Numbered from the stretch's first letter, positions 1-7,079 are shown. The stretch is DNA of 7,921 nucleotides from Clostridia bacterium (GCA_017938565.1 JAGBBI010000254.1:1-7921), one strand, 5' to 3'. Numbers and translations are program-made. Notes: generated by a model not told the origin, from the sequence alone.

Positions 1-138
1 CAACTCATTTCTGATTGTTGCACTTGATACCGAATCGAAATATTTTGTTTGCAACTCCTTACTTGAAATAGGCTCTGCACTTTTAATATTTTCATCAATA
101 ACCGCTTGCAAGATTTTTTTCTTTCGCTCACTTAGCAT
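1..138 (-). CDS. hrcA: Heat-inducible transcription repressor HrcA, N-terminal part (runs off the window)
   Basis: HrcA represses class I heat-shock genes (usually hrcA-grpE-dnaK-dnaJ and groESL) by binding CIRCE operators; GroEL assists its folding. Only the first 46 codons lie in the window. The peptide begins MLSERKKKILQAVI, continues with SAEPISSKEL and ends SSATIRNEL. This is the HrcA winged-helix N-terminus, whose SSATIRNE(L/M) recognition-helix motif is highly characteristic. The ATG at 136-138 is chosen because a strong AGGTGAG ribosome site lies about 9 bases upstream and the gene follows a perfect promoter and a CIRCE-like element, as expected for an autoregulated hrcA. The remainder of the gene, and probably grpE and dnaK, lie beyond position 1. 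The identity is well supported despite the short length. Confidence 0.93.
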   Translation of the reverse strand, partial: MLSERKKKILQAVIDENIKSAEPISSKELQTKYFDSVSSATIRNEL

Positions 139-146
139 AAATAATT

Positions 147-156
147 CTCACCTCAC
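147..156 (-). promoter_or_regulatory. Ribosome binding site of hrcA
   Basis: The minus strand reads GTGAGGTGAG just upstream of the hrcA ATG. It gives a good match to the 16S rRNA 3' end at normal spacing and fixes the hrcA start at 138. Confidence 0.8.
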
Positions 157-209
157 TTTACTTCGTAATAATCATTATATGCCTTTTAGCACTCTTTTAT
201 ACCTGTCTG

Positions 210-236
210 TTAGCACTCTTTGTTGCCAACTGCTAA
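210..236 (-). promoter_or_regulatory. CIRCE-like HrcA operator upstream of hrcA
   Basis: On the minus strand the element reads TTAGCAGTT, 9 bases, GAGTGCTAA. The CIRCE consensus is TTAGCACTC-N9-GAGTGCTAA, so one arm is perfect (9/9) and the other matches 7/9 with correct spacing. It overlaps the predicted transcription start (about 232) of the promoter just upstream, where HrcA binding would block initiation. An additional perfect half-site GAGTGCTAA lies at 186-194, 15 bases further downstream in the same orientation. Confidence 0.88.
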
Positions 237-238
237 TT

Positions 239-267
239 ATTGTAGCACCAACAAAAAAACCTGTCAA
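239..267 (-). promoter_or_regulatory. Sigma-A promoter of hrcA
   Basis: The -35 hexamer TTGACA (262-267), a 17-base spacer and the -10 hexamer TACAAT (239-244) form a near-perfect housekeeping promoter pointing into hrcA. The predicted start near 232 gives a leader of about 95 bases that carries the CIRCE element. The -35 lies inside the 3' arm of the preceding terminator hairpin, and the U-tract forms part of the spacer. Confidence 0.88.
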
Positions 268-280
268 GAATTTTTGACAG
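253..280 (-). terminator. Rho-independent terminator of the hemW/membrane-protein unit
   Basis: A 7-bp perfect stem is formed by CTGTCAA and TTGACAG (261-267 with 274-280) around a 6-base loop. On the minus strand it is followed by GG and seven T (253-259). It lies 28 bases past the stop codon of the 338-aa membrane protein. T-runs on both sides suggest it could work in both directions. The stem is short and AT-rich but well formed. Confidence 0.75.
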
Positions 281-308
281 ATTTTTTTGTGAAATTTATT
301 TCTTAATT

Positions 309-1325
309 TTAATAATCATTTGGGTCTATCTTGAAGTCGTCTGGATTAATGTCAAAGCCACCGCAATCGTGAGTTGTTGGATGTCCATCATCAAAATCAG
401 ATGGTAATGGAGTCTTATCTGACATTTCTTGCTCTTGCTTATTTTTATTTTCATATTTTTTTAGTTGTTTTTGATAACGATAATCCATTAATAGATGTTG
501 TTTTTCAGCCTGTTGTTCTTTTAATTCAGGGCTTAATAGGACAACTTTACCGTTTACAACTGTAACTTCACCGTTCTTTATCTTTTTCAACAAACCGATT
601 GTTCTAATCACAACAAAAACAAATATCAAACTAAGAATTCCTGCAGGTATCATATAAGGCAAGGCATCACTTATCAATTCACCTTGTGTTTTGGGTTCAA
701 CTTTGCCACCAATAATATTATTGATTACCTCTTCATCAACGAGCGTTTTTGCATTTTCTTCAGGCAGTTGCACATCATAACCAAATTCTTCATAGCAAAT
801 CGCAGGACTTGTGCAATCATCTGTTGTTACATAAGCAAATCCTTCTACTGCGATGTATTCGTATTTTGCTGTATCAACAATTGCTGTTGCATAGGAATTC
901 CCCGAAATATCATCACAATGAACCCATCTTTTACCACGCTCTCCAAGATGTGTAACATATGGAATAGTAACCTCAACATCTGTTATATCTTCATCAGAAT
1001 TGTTATACACAGTTACTATGTACTTGTTATTATATGATTTGTCGTCTGCATTATAGATATTACCACACGCAGTAAACTTAACCGTTATAATTTTACAAAG
1101 TTTCTCTGGGTCGTGTTTGTCGCCAGCATTAATTGGCTCATTCATTAAATAATTTAGTTGATGTTTATAATATTTATCATATTTTTCTTTATATACTATA
1201 TATTCATTATCCCTTAATGAATATATGCAAGCATACACAAAAAAGAATACTACTGCACCAAACACTGTTAACCCAATTATAGATGAAAATAATTGAACTT
1301 TGAAAATTTTTCGAGTGTTTTCCAT
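309..1325 (-). CDS. Two-pass membrane protein of unknown function with a large outer domain
   Basis: I do not recognise this 338-aa protein. It has a hydrophobic segment at about residues 12-36 (likely a signal anchor), a soluble region at about 37-220, a second membrane segment at about 221-246, and a charged tail to the end. The topology therefore places the middle domain outside the cell and the tail inside. The outer domain has five cysteines (C77, C87, C137, C171, C177) and a segment at about 102-123 (IVTVYNNSDEDITDVEVTI) that resembles a beta-strand pattern of Ig-like or FxLYD-type extracellular domains; that comparison is inference. The tail is rich in K, Q and E at 266-300 and ends with a small acidic repeat (FDINPDDF then KIDPNDY). 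The ATG at 1325 has AAAGGA upstream. It starts 20 bases after the hemW stop with no terminator between, so it is likely co-transcribed with hemW and ends at the hairpin before hrcA. Confidence 0.8.
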   Translation of the reverse strand: MENTRKIFKVQLFSSIIGLTVFGAVVFFFVYACIYSLRDNEYIVYKEKYDKYYKHQLNYLMNEPINAGDKHDPEKLCKIITVKFTACGNIYNADDKSYNNKYIVTVYNNSDEDITDVEVTIPYVTHLGERGKRWVHCDDISGNSYATAIVDTAKYEYIAVEGFAYVTTDDCTSPAICYEEFGYDVQLPEENAKTLVDEEVINNIIGGKVEPKTQGELISDALPYMIPAGILSLIFVFVVIRTIGLLKKIKNGEVTVVNGKVVLLSPELKEQQAEKQHLLMDYRYQKQLKKYENKNKQEQEMSDKTPLPSDFDDGHPTTHDCGGFDINPDDFKIDPNDY

Positions 1326-1345
1326 ATTAAATTTTATCCTTTAAT

Positions 1346-2488
1346 TTATACTAACATTGAGATTATTTTGTCCATAACTAAAAAACCTTGATTAGTAGCA
1401 CGAAGACGATTGTTTTTATCAATTACAATAAATTTATTTTTTATAAGTGATGTAATTACTTCATTCTTTTCAGCAAGCAAACTTACGCCGAACTCTTGTT
1501 CATATCTTAAAAGGTCAATCCCTTCAGCCAAACGAAGCGATAACATTATGGTTTCTTCTTTTGCATCGGTTTCGGTCAATTTGTCTTTATCACTTAAAGG
1601 TATTTCATTCTGAGTAATATGTGAAATGTATTCGTGCACATCATCAGTGTTTGCCATTCGATAGCCATCGACAAAACTGTGCGCAGAAACTCCAAGCCCA
1701 AGATAAGGTTTGCGGTCCCAATAAACTGTGTTGTGTTTTGAACGAAAGCCAATTTGAGCAAAATTTGAAAATTCATATCGCTGAAAGCCTCGTTTATCCA
1801 ATTCGTTAACCACAGTATTGTACATTTGAATAGTATCGTTTTCATCTGGGAGTTCTAGTAAATTTGCTTCCATAAGTTTGTGAAATCTGGTACCTTCCTC
1901 AATAGATAAAATATATGCACTGATGTGTTTAATCTCAAGGCTCGCAAGCATTTTTATGCTTTCTTTTACGTCATCAATAGTTTGAGTTGGAAGCCCAATC
2001 ATTAGGTCAGCACTTATATTTGTAACGCCAGCGTCCTTAAGCATTAAAACCGCATGACGGAAATCTTGATAACTATGAGTTCTTCCAATTATGTTCAACA
2101 GCCGACCTTGTACGGCTTGTACTCCAATCGAAAACCTATTTATCCCTTCGCCCAAATACTCTTCAATCTTCTCTTTTGTTAATGTGTTTGGGTTGACTTC
2201 AATAGTGATTTCGGCATCGTTTTTTACAGTAAAATGCTTGTAAATAGTATTCATTATTGCCTTAATTTTACCAAGTTCTAAACTTGATGGTGTTCCACCA
2301 CCAATATAAATTGTTTGCACTTCATACCTTGCATTATAAGTTTTGCCACGCATTTTAATCTCTTCCAAAAGAGCATCAGTGTATGAAGTTTTAAGTTCTT
2401 CGCCTGCAACTTGACTTACAAAAGCACAATAATGACATTTAGATAAACAAAATGGTATGTGAATATATAGACTTAATGGTTTACGCAT
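1346..2488 (-). CDS. hemW: Radical SAM heme chaperone HemW (oxygen-independent coproporphyrinogen-III oxidase-like)
   Basis: HemW is a cytoplasmic radical-SAM protein thought to bind heme and deliver it to target proteins; it is often mis-annotated as HemN. At 380 aa the length is normal. The N-terminus carries YIHIPFC and the CxxxCxxC iron-sulfur motif (C14, C18, C21), followed by YIGGGTPS (61-68) for SAM binding, IEVNPNT (97-102 region) and NRFSIGVQ (117-124). The short N-terminus before the cluster motif and the overall length fit HemW rather than true HemN, which is longer. The ATG at 2488 has GGAGA 10-11 bases upstream and a promoter at 2521-2549. It lies between lepA and hrcA, a classic setting for hemW in Bacillota, although two small genes separate it from lepA and one membrane protein separates it from hrcA. 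Confidence 0.94.
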   Translation of the reverse strand: MRKPLSLYIHIPFCLSKCHYCAFVSQVAGEELKTSYTDALLEEIKMRGKTYNARYEVQTIYIGGGTPSSLELGKIKAIMNTIYKHFTVKNDAEITIEVNPNTLTKEKIEEYLGEGINRFSIGVQAVQGRLLNIIGRTHSYQDFRHAVLMLKDAGVTNISADLMIGLPTQTIDDVKESIKMLASLEIKHISAYILSIEEGTRFHKLMEANLLELPDENDTIQMYNTVVNELDKRGFQRYEFSNFAQIGFRSKHNTVYWDRKPYLGLGVSAHSFVDGYRMANTDDVHEYISHITQNEIPLSDKDKLTETDAKEETIMLSLRLAEGIDLLRYEQEFGVSLLAEKNEVITSLIKNKFIVIDKNNRLRATNQGFLVMDKIISMLV

Positions 2489-2520
2489 AGATGATATTTC
2501 TCCAAAACAATAGTAAAATT

Positions 2521-2549
2521 AGTATAACATAGGCAAAAAAAAATAGCAA
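2521..2549 (-). promoter_or_regulatory. Extended -10 promoter of hemW
   Basis: The minus strand has -10 TATACT (2521-2526) preceded by TGT, an extended -10, and at 17 bases a -35-like TTGCTA (2544-2549). The predicted start is near 2514, giving a leader of about 26 bases. The -35 is the end of the preceding terminator stem, and the T-run forms most of the spacer. Confidence 0.65.
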
Positions 2550-2591
2550 CCGCAAATTGCCAGTTATCTGTCAATTTATGATTGCTGATTT
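2535..2591 (-). terminator. Terminator of the 172-aa gene
   Basis: Immediately after the stop codon the minus strand folds into nested arms: AGCAATC with GGTTGCT (one G-U pair), AAATTG with CAATTT, and CAG with CTG around an ATAA loop. Small internal mismatches separate the arms. It is followed by TA and a run of about nine T (2535-2543). This is a strong Rho-independent terminator. Confidence 0.8.
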
Positions 2592-2592
2592 T

Positions 2593-3111
2593 TTATAACA
2601 TTTCTCCAAATATCCCATTATTTTTAAGGTTTTTAAGATCCTGCCTATTCTTCGCCATCTGCTCAAACGTGAGACGCTCTTCGTGTAGTTTTCTTACTCC
2701 CATTTGAAATTCCCCATTCCCCATATTCACAGGGATAATATCACAAATAACCTGCTTTAGTCCTTTAATAGTCTCTGGGCGTCTTCCAAGAAAACCAAAA
2801 TCTTTAACTTCATCACCTACCCAAATACTTGTGAATTGAACATCAAAGCCCCTTTCATCGATAAGTTTTTTAAAACTAACTTTGTGATTATTAAGCCCTT
2901 TAAAATATTTTGCAACAATTTGAGGTTCTTCTGCGTATGCCCTAAACAACATTCCAAGCCCGTCCTTCACTCCGTCGGCTACAACAACACACCCCTTAAC
3001 TTTTGGATTAATATGACTGAAAATTGTAATTTCAAAATCTCGGTTATAGGCTTCTGGGGTTAATATTAGTTCGCTTGTTAAAAAGTCATCTCCATTTATA
3101 TATTTTTCCAT
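2593..3111 (-). CDS. Hypothetical protein, 172 aa
   Basis: I do not recognise this soluble protein; no signal peptide or membrane segment is seen. An in-frame GTG at 3126 would add five residues. I chose the ATG at 3111 because GGGAG sits 8-10 bases before it, overlapping that GTG, and the promoter at 3142-3170 puts the transcript start near 3135. The N-terminal half appears alpha/beta, with INPKVKGCVVVADG (34-47) and KKLIDERGFDV (81-91). The C-terminal 30 residues are charged and probably helical. The protein next to it upstream (154 aa) has a similar layout: NPEIAGIAVVQGD and ELRENGFEP occur at equivalent spacing, so the two may be distant paralogues; this was judged by eye only. It is a single-gene transcription unit with its own promoter and terminator, lying between lepA and hemW. 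Confidence 0.78.
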   Translation of the reverse strand: MEKYINGDDFLTSELILTPEAYNRDFEITIFSHINPKVKGCVVVADGVKDGLGMLFRAYAEEPQIVAKYFKGLNNHKVSFKKLIDERGFDVQFTSIWVGDEVKDFGFLGRRPETIKGLKQVICDIIPVNMGNGEFQMGVRKLHEERLTFEQMAKNRQDLKNLKNNGIFGEML

Positions 3112-3141
3112 TTCGCTGTCTCCCACAATTTTTATAGTAGT

Positions 3142-3170
3142 ATTTTACCATAACCCATAGATAGTGTCAA
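3142..3170 (-). promoter_or_regulatory. Sigma-A promoter of the 172-aa gene
   Basis: TTGACA (3165-3170), a 17-base spacer and TAAAAT (3142-3147), with TG one base before the -10 (extended -10). The predicted start near 3135 leaves a leader of about 24 bases. This argues for the ATG at 3111 rather than the GTG at 3126. Confidence 0.85.
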
Positions 3171-3211
3171 TATGGTTCTATTACGTTAATAAATGTATAA
3201 TTTTTTGCAAT

Positions 3212-3243
3212 AAAAAACTGCTAAGATTTTGCCTTAGCAGTTT
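3212..3243 (-). terminator. Rho-independent terminator of the 154-aa gene
   Basis: An 11-bp perfect stem pairs AAACTGCTAAG with CTTAGCAGTTT (3215-3225 and 3233-3243) around a 7-base loop. On the minus strand the stem ends in a T-run (TTTTTTA). It begins 4 bases after the stop codon at 3248, which makes it the clearest terminator in the window. Confidence 0.9.
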
Positions 3244-3247
3244 ATTT

Positions 3248-3712
3248 TTACATATCAAACACTATTGCATCATTGTCGTTTCGTGAAGAAAACATCTCTT
3301 TCTTAGTTGTATAATATTCATCAGTTGATTGCGATTCAAAACACTGAATTTGAAGTATCTTTCTTTCATTATCAACATCTATTCTATATGTTGGATGAAT
3401 ATAATTATCCGGATTTATTAAAAAGTTTGCTTGTAATGTTATTACTCTGTCGTCAGGAAGTTCTACCATAGTTGGCTCAAAGCCGTTTTCACGCAGTTCT
3501 TCACCCAAATCATCAAAATCATATCTATCATTAAGCATTAAAAACTCATAACCACGTCTTTCATCGCCTTGAACAACGGCAATGCCTGCAATTTCAGGGT
3601 TCTCAGCCCTTATAAGCATTACTTTACTGTTATAACGAAATTCATCAATAAATGCACGATAATCTGTAATAAAATGAAAATCGCCAATACTCATCCTTTT
3701 ATTATTTTTCAT
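3248..3712 (-). CDS. Hypothetical protein, 154 aa
   Basis: I do not recognise this protein. It is acidic and soluble, with no signal peptide or membrane segment. It has a probable alpha/beta N-terminal part (VMLIRAENPEIAGIAVVQGD at 31-50, then DDLGEELRENGFEP at 67-80), a beta-rich middle (VITLQANFLI, then YRIDVD and ILQIQCFE), and a polar C-terminus ending VFDM. The ATG at 3712 follows GGGGGA at normal spacing; a second ATG (MSIGDF) at 3694 is possible but has a weaker context. It may be distantly related to the 172-aa product downstream. A consensus promoter lies in the lepA trailer and a strong terminator closes it, so it is a one-gene unit. Its position directly after lepA carries no functional clue I can name. 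Confidence 0.78.
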   Translation of the reverse strand: MKNNKRMSIGDFHFITDYRAFIDEFRYNSKVMLIRAENPEIAGIAVVQGDERRGYEFLMLNDRYDFDDLGEELRENGFEPTMVELPDDRVITLQANFLINPDNYIHPTYRIDVDNERKILQIQCFESQSTDEYYTTKKEMFSSRNDNDAIVFDM

Positions 3713-3763
3713 ATTTTTCCCCCAGTGTAATCACCCACAAAACCGACATTTCCACGTATCAAA

Positions 3764-3792
3764 ATTATACTATTAAAGCCCTATTTTGTCAA
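3764..3792 (-). promoter_or_regulatory. Sigma-A promoter of the 154-aa gene
   Basis: A perfect TTGACA (3787-3792), a 17-base spacer and a perfect TATAAT (3764-3769). The predicted start near 3757 gives a leader of about 45 bases. The -35 spans the loop and the end of the 5' arm of the hairpin after lepA. Confidence 0.9.
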
Positions 3793-3800
3793 TAGGGCTT
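3776..3800 (-). terminator. Hairpin after lepA, probable terminator
   Basis: A 10-bp perfect stem pairs AAGCCCTATT with AATAGGGCTT around a 5-base loop, 12 bases past the lepA stop. On the minus strand the 3' flank is TAATAG rather than a clean T-run, so it may terminate only partly; the flank on the other strand has a longer T-run. It overlaps the promoter of the next gene. Confidence 0.6.
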
Positions 3801-3812
3801 GTAATTATTTTT

Positions 3813-5606
3813 TTATCTTTTAAGTATCTCTATAAAGGCTTCGGCAGGGAGTTCAACGTTACCAAGTTTACGCATACGCTTTTTACCTTCTTTTTGCTTT
3901 TCAAGAAGTTTTCTTTTTCTTGAAATATCACCGCCGTAGCATTTTGCAGTTACGTCTTTTCTTAGCGCTTTTACCGTTTCTCTGGCAATAATTTTTCCGC
4001 CTACCACCGCTTGAATTGGAATTTCAAACAACTGACGAGAAATGGTCTCTTTAAGTTTTTCACAAATCCCACGACCTCTGGTCTCGGCATTCCCACGGAA
4101 GACAATCAGCGAAAGTGCGTCGCAAATTTCACCGTTTAATAAAATGTCAAGTTTCACAAGGTCTGATGGTTTATAACCATTCAAGGTATAGTCAAAACTT
4201 GCGTATCCATGACTTATGCTTTTTAGTTGGTCAAAAAAGTCAAAAACAATCTCGTTCAATGGAAGTTCGTACGAAAGTTGAACTCTTGCTTTATCAATAT
4301 AGGTCATATTCTTATATTCACCACGAGAGTTTTTGCATAGTTCCATCAATACGCCTACATACTCTGGCGGAGTATATATTTCTGCCTTTACGATAGGTTC
4401 TTCAATTCTTGCAATCTCGGTTGTTGGTGGAAGATTTGCTGGTGTTTTTATCTCTAGCATATCACCATTTGTCTTATACACATTGTATGAAACACTTGGT
4501 GCCGTTGTTATAATTTCAATATTAAATTCTCTTGAAAGCCTTTCAGTTATTATATCCATATGAAGAAGACCCAAAAATCCACACCTGAAGCCAAGCCCCA
4601 ACGCATTAGATGTTTCTTTTTGGAACACAAGTGAAGCATCGTTCAGTTTAAGTTTATCAAGAGCATCTTTTAAATCATTAAATCTACTTCCGTCAAGAGG
4701 GAAAATTCCGCTGTAAACCATAGGTTGAACTTCTTTATACCCATCTAATGGTTTCTCAGTCTCTCGACCCACGTGCGTGATTGTATCACCTACACGGATA
4801 TCGCTTACCGTTTTAATGCTTGCTGTAATGTATCCAACCTCACCCGCACGAAGATAATCTTTTTCTTGTGGCTTTGGCGAAAAAATCCCGACTTCGGTTA
4901 CATCATAGGTCTTCCCCGACTGCATCATTAAAATTTTATCACCCTTTCGGATTTCACCATCAACTATTCTTACTAAGCACACAGCACCTTTGAAATTGTC
5001 ATAATAACTATCAAAGATTAAGGCTTTGAGTGGTGCATTAGGGTTTCCGTTTGGAGGTGCAACTTTTTCGATAATTTCAGCCAATACCTGCTCGCAATTC
5101 GTTCCGTCCTTTGCCGAAACCATCGGACAATTTTGTGCTTCCAGTCCAATTATATCTTCAATTTCTTTCTTTACTTCGTCTGGTCTGCTACTTGGCAAGT
5201 CAATTTTATTTAAAACTGGCAAAATCTCTAAGTCGTTTTCAAGTGCCATATAGCAATTCGCAAGAGTTTGTGCTTCAACGCCTTGACTTGCGTCCACAAT
5301 TAAAATAGCCCCTTCGCACGCAACTAATGACCTTGATACCTCATAGGTAAAGTCAACGTGTCCTGGGGTGTCAATTAAATTTAATGTATATTCAACGCCT
5401 TTGTAGTTATATTTCATTGTAACCGGCGTCAATTTTATTGTTATTCCACGCTCTCGCTCTAAGTCCATACTGTCTAACAGTTGCTCTTTACTATCCCTTT
5501 TTGATACCGTTCCCGATATTTCCATAAGTCGGTCAGCAAGAGTAGACTTGCCGTGGTCTATGTGTGCAATAATGTTAAAATTTCGTATATGCTTTTGGTC
5601 GCTCAT
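3813..5606 (-). CDS. lepA: Elongation factor 4 (LepA), ribosome-associated GTPase
   Basis: LepA is a translational GTPase that acts on the ribosome, proposed to back-translocate or to help initiation and subunit assembly. At 597 aa it is full length. The G motifs are all present: G1 AHIDHGKST (14-22), G2 RERGITIK (51-58), G3 DTPGH (79-83), G4 NKID (133-136) and G5 SAK (164-166). The LepA-specific C-terminal domain is present, with [20 protein letters not shown] and the end [16 protein letters not shown]. The ATG at 5606 is preceded by AAAAGG, which overlaps the end of the upstream kinase gene; only 4 bases separate the two genes, so translation is probably coupled. A hairpin follows the stop. 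The neighbours downstream (hemW, hrcA) follow the common Bacillota order, although unknown genes intervene. Confidence 0.97.
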   Translation of the reverse strand: MSDQKHIRNFNIIAHIDHGKSTLADRLMEISGTVSKRDSKEQLLDSMDLERERGITIKLTPVTMKYNYKGVEYTLNLIDTPGHVDFTYEVSRSLVACEGAILIVDASQGVEAQTLANCYMALENDLEILPVLNKIDLPSSRPDEVKKEIEDIIGLEAQNCPMVSAKDGTNCEQVLAEIIEKVAPPNGNPNAPLKALIFDSYYDNFKGAVCLVRIVDGEIRKGDKILMMQSGKTYDVTEVGIFSPKPQEKDYLRAGEVGYITASIKTVSDIRVGDTITHVGRETEKPLDGYKEVQPMVYSGIFPLDGSRFNDLKDALDKLKLNDASLVFQKETSNALGLGFRCGFLGLLHMDIITERLSREFNIEIITTAPSVSYNVYKTNGDMLEIKTPANLPPTTEIARIEEPIVKAEIYTPPEYVGVLMELCKNSRGEYKNMTYIDKARVQLSYELPLNEIVFDFFDQLKSISHGYASFDYTLNGYKPSDLVKLDILLNGEICDALSLIVFRGNAETRGRGICEKLKETISRQLFEIPIQAVVGGKIIARETVKALRKDVTAKCYGGDISRKRKLLEKQKEGKKRMRKLGNVELPAEAFIEILKR

Positions 5607-5610
5607 TTTT

Positions 5611-6186
5611 TTACCTTTTATGTTTATTCTTCTTTACATACTTTTTATATGCTTCATAAATTTCATCAGCTGTTTGCTCTGGTGTTTTGTTATAATTCTC
5701 GGCAACGAAATCAAAGTTTGACATATCTGACAAATCAACGCCGTAAATCTTTTTATATCTTTCAATTTCTTGAGTTTTTCGATACGCCAAAACTTCCCTT
5801 GCTTCTTCAACGCTTGATACCGGCTTATCATTATTGTTTTCTCTTTCACTGTCAGCCAAGAACCTTTTCGCCATTTCATCCTCTGGAATGGTTACGTACA
5901 CCTTAAACGAATGTGGTACCGCATACCACGCAAGCCTTGCTTCCATAATAAGTTTATCATCTGCACGTTCTATTCCAATTTGTTTTTGACGTTCTTCAAT
6001 CTTTTGGTCAATTGTTGGGTCTGCGTTTAATACCTCTTGCATTTGAACTATGTCAAGTCCACGTTCTTTTGCCATATCACGCACAATTTTACCCGTACTC
6101 ATTCGGTCAAAACCATATTTTAATTCAAGCATTCTTGCAACAGTAGATTTGCCACTGCAAGGAGCCCCTGTGATTGTTAATATCAT
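5611..6186 (-). CDS. Cytidylate kinase-like P-loop kinase of the archaeal (type 2) family
   Basis: CMP kinases phosphorylate CMP and dCMP with ATP in pyrimidine nucleotide salvage. This 191-aa protein has a Walker A P-loop GAPCSGKST (7-15), [15 protein letters not shown] (29-43), [12 protein letters not shown] (56-67) and the EARLAW segment (82-87) typical of archaeal-type Cmk, a charged lid region with [15 protein letters not shown] (130-144), and [17 protein letters not shown] near the end. This pattern is that of the short archaeal-type family, not of the longer standard bacterial Cmk, which carries an extra NMP-binding insert. Some members are annotated only as AAA-family ATPase, and the true substrate could differ. 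The ATG at 6186 has a weak AAGAAGAG ribosome site. Four bases separate it from lepA. No clear promoter of its own is visible, so it may be read from upstream together with the phosphodiesterase gene 69 bases away. Confidence 0.75.
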   Translation of the reverse strand: MILTITGAPCSGKSTVARMLELKYGFDRMSTGKIVRDMAKERGLDIVQMQEVLNADPTIDQKIEERQKQIGIERADDKLIMEARLAWYAVPHSFKVYVTIPEDEMAKRFLADSERENNNDKPVSSVEEAREVLAYRKTQEIERYKKIYGVDLSDMSNFDFVAENYNKTPEQTADEIYEAYKKYVKKNKHKR

Positions 6187-6245
6187 TTTTACTCTTCTTT
6201 ATCTATTATTATTTTCTCTTTTTTAAATATGCGTGAATAACTAAC

Positions 6246-6267
6246 TTCCAAAATGCTACATTTGGAA
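6246..6267 (-). repeat. Inverted repeat enclosing the phosphodiesterase stop codon
   Basis: TTCCAAA and TTTTGGAA pair across the TAG stop (6256-6258). No T-run follows on the minus strand, so I do not call it a terminator; readthrough into the kinase gene seems likely. Confidence 0.45.
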
Positions 6268-6978
6268 AATGTAATTATCGGCAACTTCCTTAGCACGTGC
6301 AATTTCTTCATTTGAAGTTATTGTCCAAGCGATAACGGGAAGATTTGCTTTCTTCACATATTTGTTTGGTAGGTCTTCAAGTTTATAACTTATAAAGTCT
6401 GGGTCGCTTCGTTTGTTAAGTTTAAGTCTTTTAAGTGAATATTTTGCGATTGGGTTCAAGCCCTTTTCACCCTTAAAGAATGATGCAAGTTGCCCACGCT
6501 TTACCGATGGAGCGTTAAGTTTAAACCACTCTAAAATAAGCGGGCTGAACGATTGAATTGCATATTCACCCTTATAGTCTTTTAAAATTTCATAAAGTTC
6601 TTTTTCGTAAGAAACTCCGCCAATGTTTTTAATTTCAATTAAAAGTGGTACACTTCCATTAACCAATGCCAAAACTTCTTGAAGTGTTGGAATTGTGTCG
6701 TTTGTTTTAAGTAATTTTGCGTGTCTGATTTCTTCATAGGTTAAATGACTTACATAGCCATCAATATCGGTCATTCTGCAAAGTTTGTCATCGTGGAAAA
6801 CCACAACTTTTTTATCCTTTGTAACCCTTACGTCTATTTCAATTGGGCAACCCCTTTCAATGCAGGCTTTGTACGCAGGCAAACTGTTTTCAGCAACAGT
6901 TTCATTATCGAAAATACCTCTGTGGGCGATTGGCTCGTTAGTAATCCATGTGTTATGTATGTTTTGATTATTTCCCAT
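6256..6978 (-). CDS. Glycerophosphodiester phosphodiesterase family protein
   Basis: Enzymes of this family hydrolyse glycerophosphodiesters to sn-glycerol 3-phosphate and an alcohol, feeding lipid turnover and phosphate or glycerol salvage. The 240-aa protein is a single TIM-barrel GDPD domain. Visible motifs are IAHRG (17-21), AENSLPAY (29-36), PIEIDVRVTKD (45-55) with the metal-ligand E47 and D49, VVFHDD (59-64) with the catalytic-type histidine H62, IPTLQEVL (96-103), LIEIK (113-117) and a late AWT. There is no signal peptide, so it is probably cytoplasmic. The reading frame is open back to 7137, but the added 53 residues would be hydrophobic, asparagine- and tyrosine-rich and would cross a terminator hairpin. 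I chose the ATG at 6978, which follows AAGGGGAG by 6 bases. The C-terminus is at the normal end of the domain. Confidence 0.9.
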   Translation of the reverse strand: MGNNQNIHNTWITNEPIAHRGIFDNETVAENSLPAYKACIERGCPIEIDVRVTKDKKVVVFHDDKLCRMTDIDGYVSHLTYEEIRHAKLLKTNDTIPTLQEVLALVNGSVPLLIEIKNIGGVSYEKELYEILKDYKGEYAIQSFSPLILEWFKLNAPSVKRGQLASFFKGEKGLNPIAKYSLKRLKLNKRSDPDFISYKLEDLPNKYVKKANLPVIAWTITSNEEIARAKEVADNYIFQM

Positions 6979-7079
6979 ATACATCTCCCCTTCGCAATAA
7001 AATTCTCTTTTATATGCGTTTATCAAAATTGTTATTAAAATATAACAATAGTAGTTGATTAAATAATTTGTTGATAGGC

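Noticed and set aside
174..179. TATAAT as the -10 of a second hrcA promoter
   Set aside because: The hexamers at 17 or 18 bases upstream are GTATAA and GGTATA, not -35-like. The promoter at 239-267 is near perfect.
374..1037. Plus-strand open frames opposite the membrane protein
   Set aside because: They lie antisense to a coherent long gene, have low-complexity C/F/I-rich composition and no ribosome sites or promoters. The same holds for other plus-strand frames opposite hemW, lepA and the kinase.
1594..1845. Minus-strand 83-codon frame inside hemW
   Set aside because: It overlaps the conserved hemW coding frame entirely and has no recognisable motif.
3112..3126. GTG start at 3126 for the 172-aa gene
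   Set aside because: The GTGGGAG sequence serves as the ribosome site of the ATG at 3111, and the predicted transcript start near 3135 leaves too little leader for the GTG.
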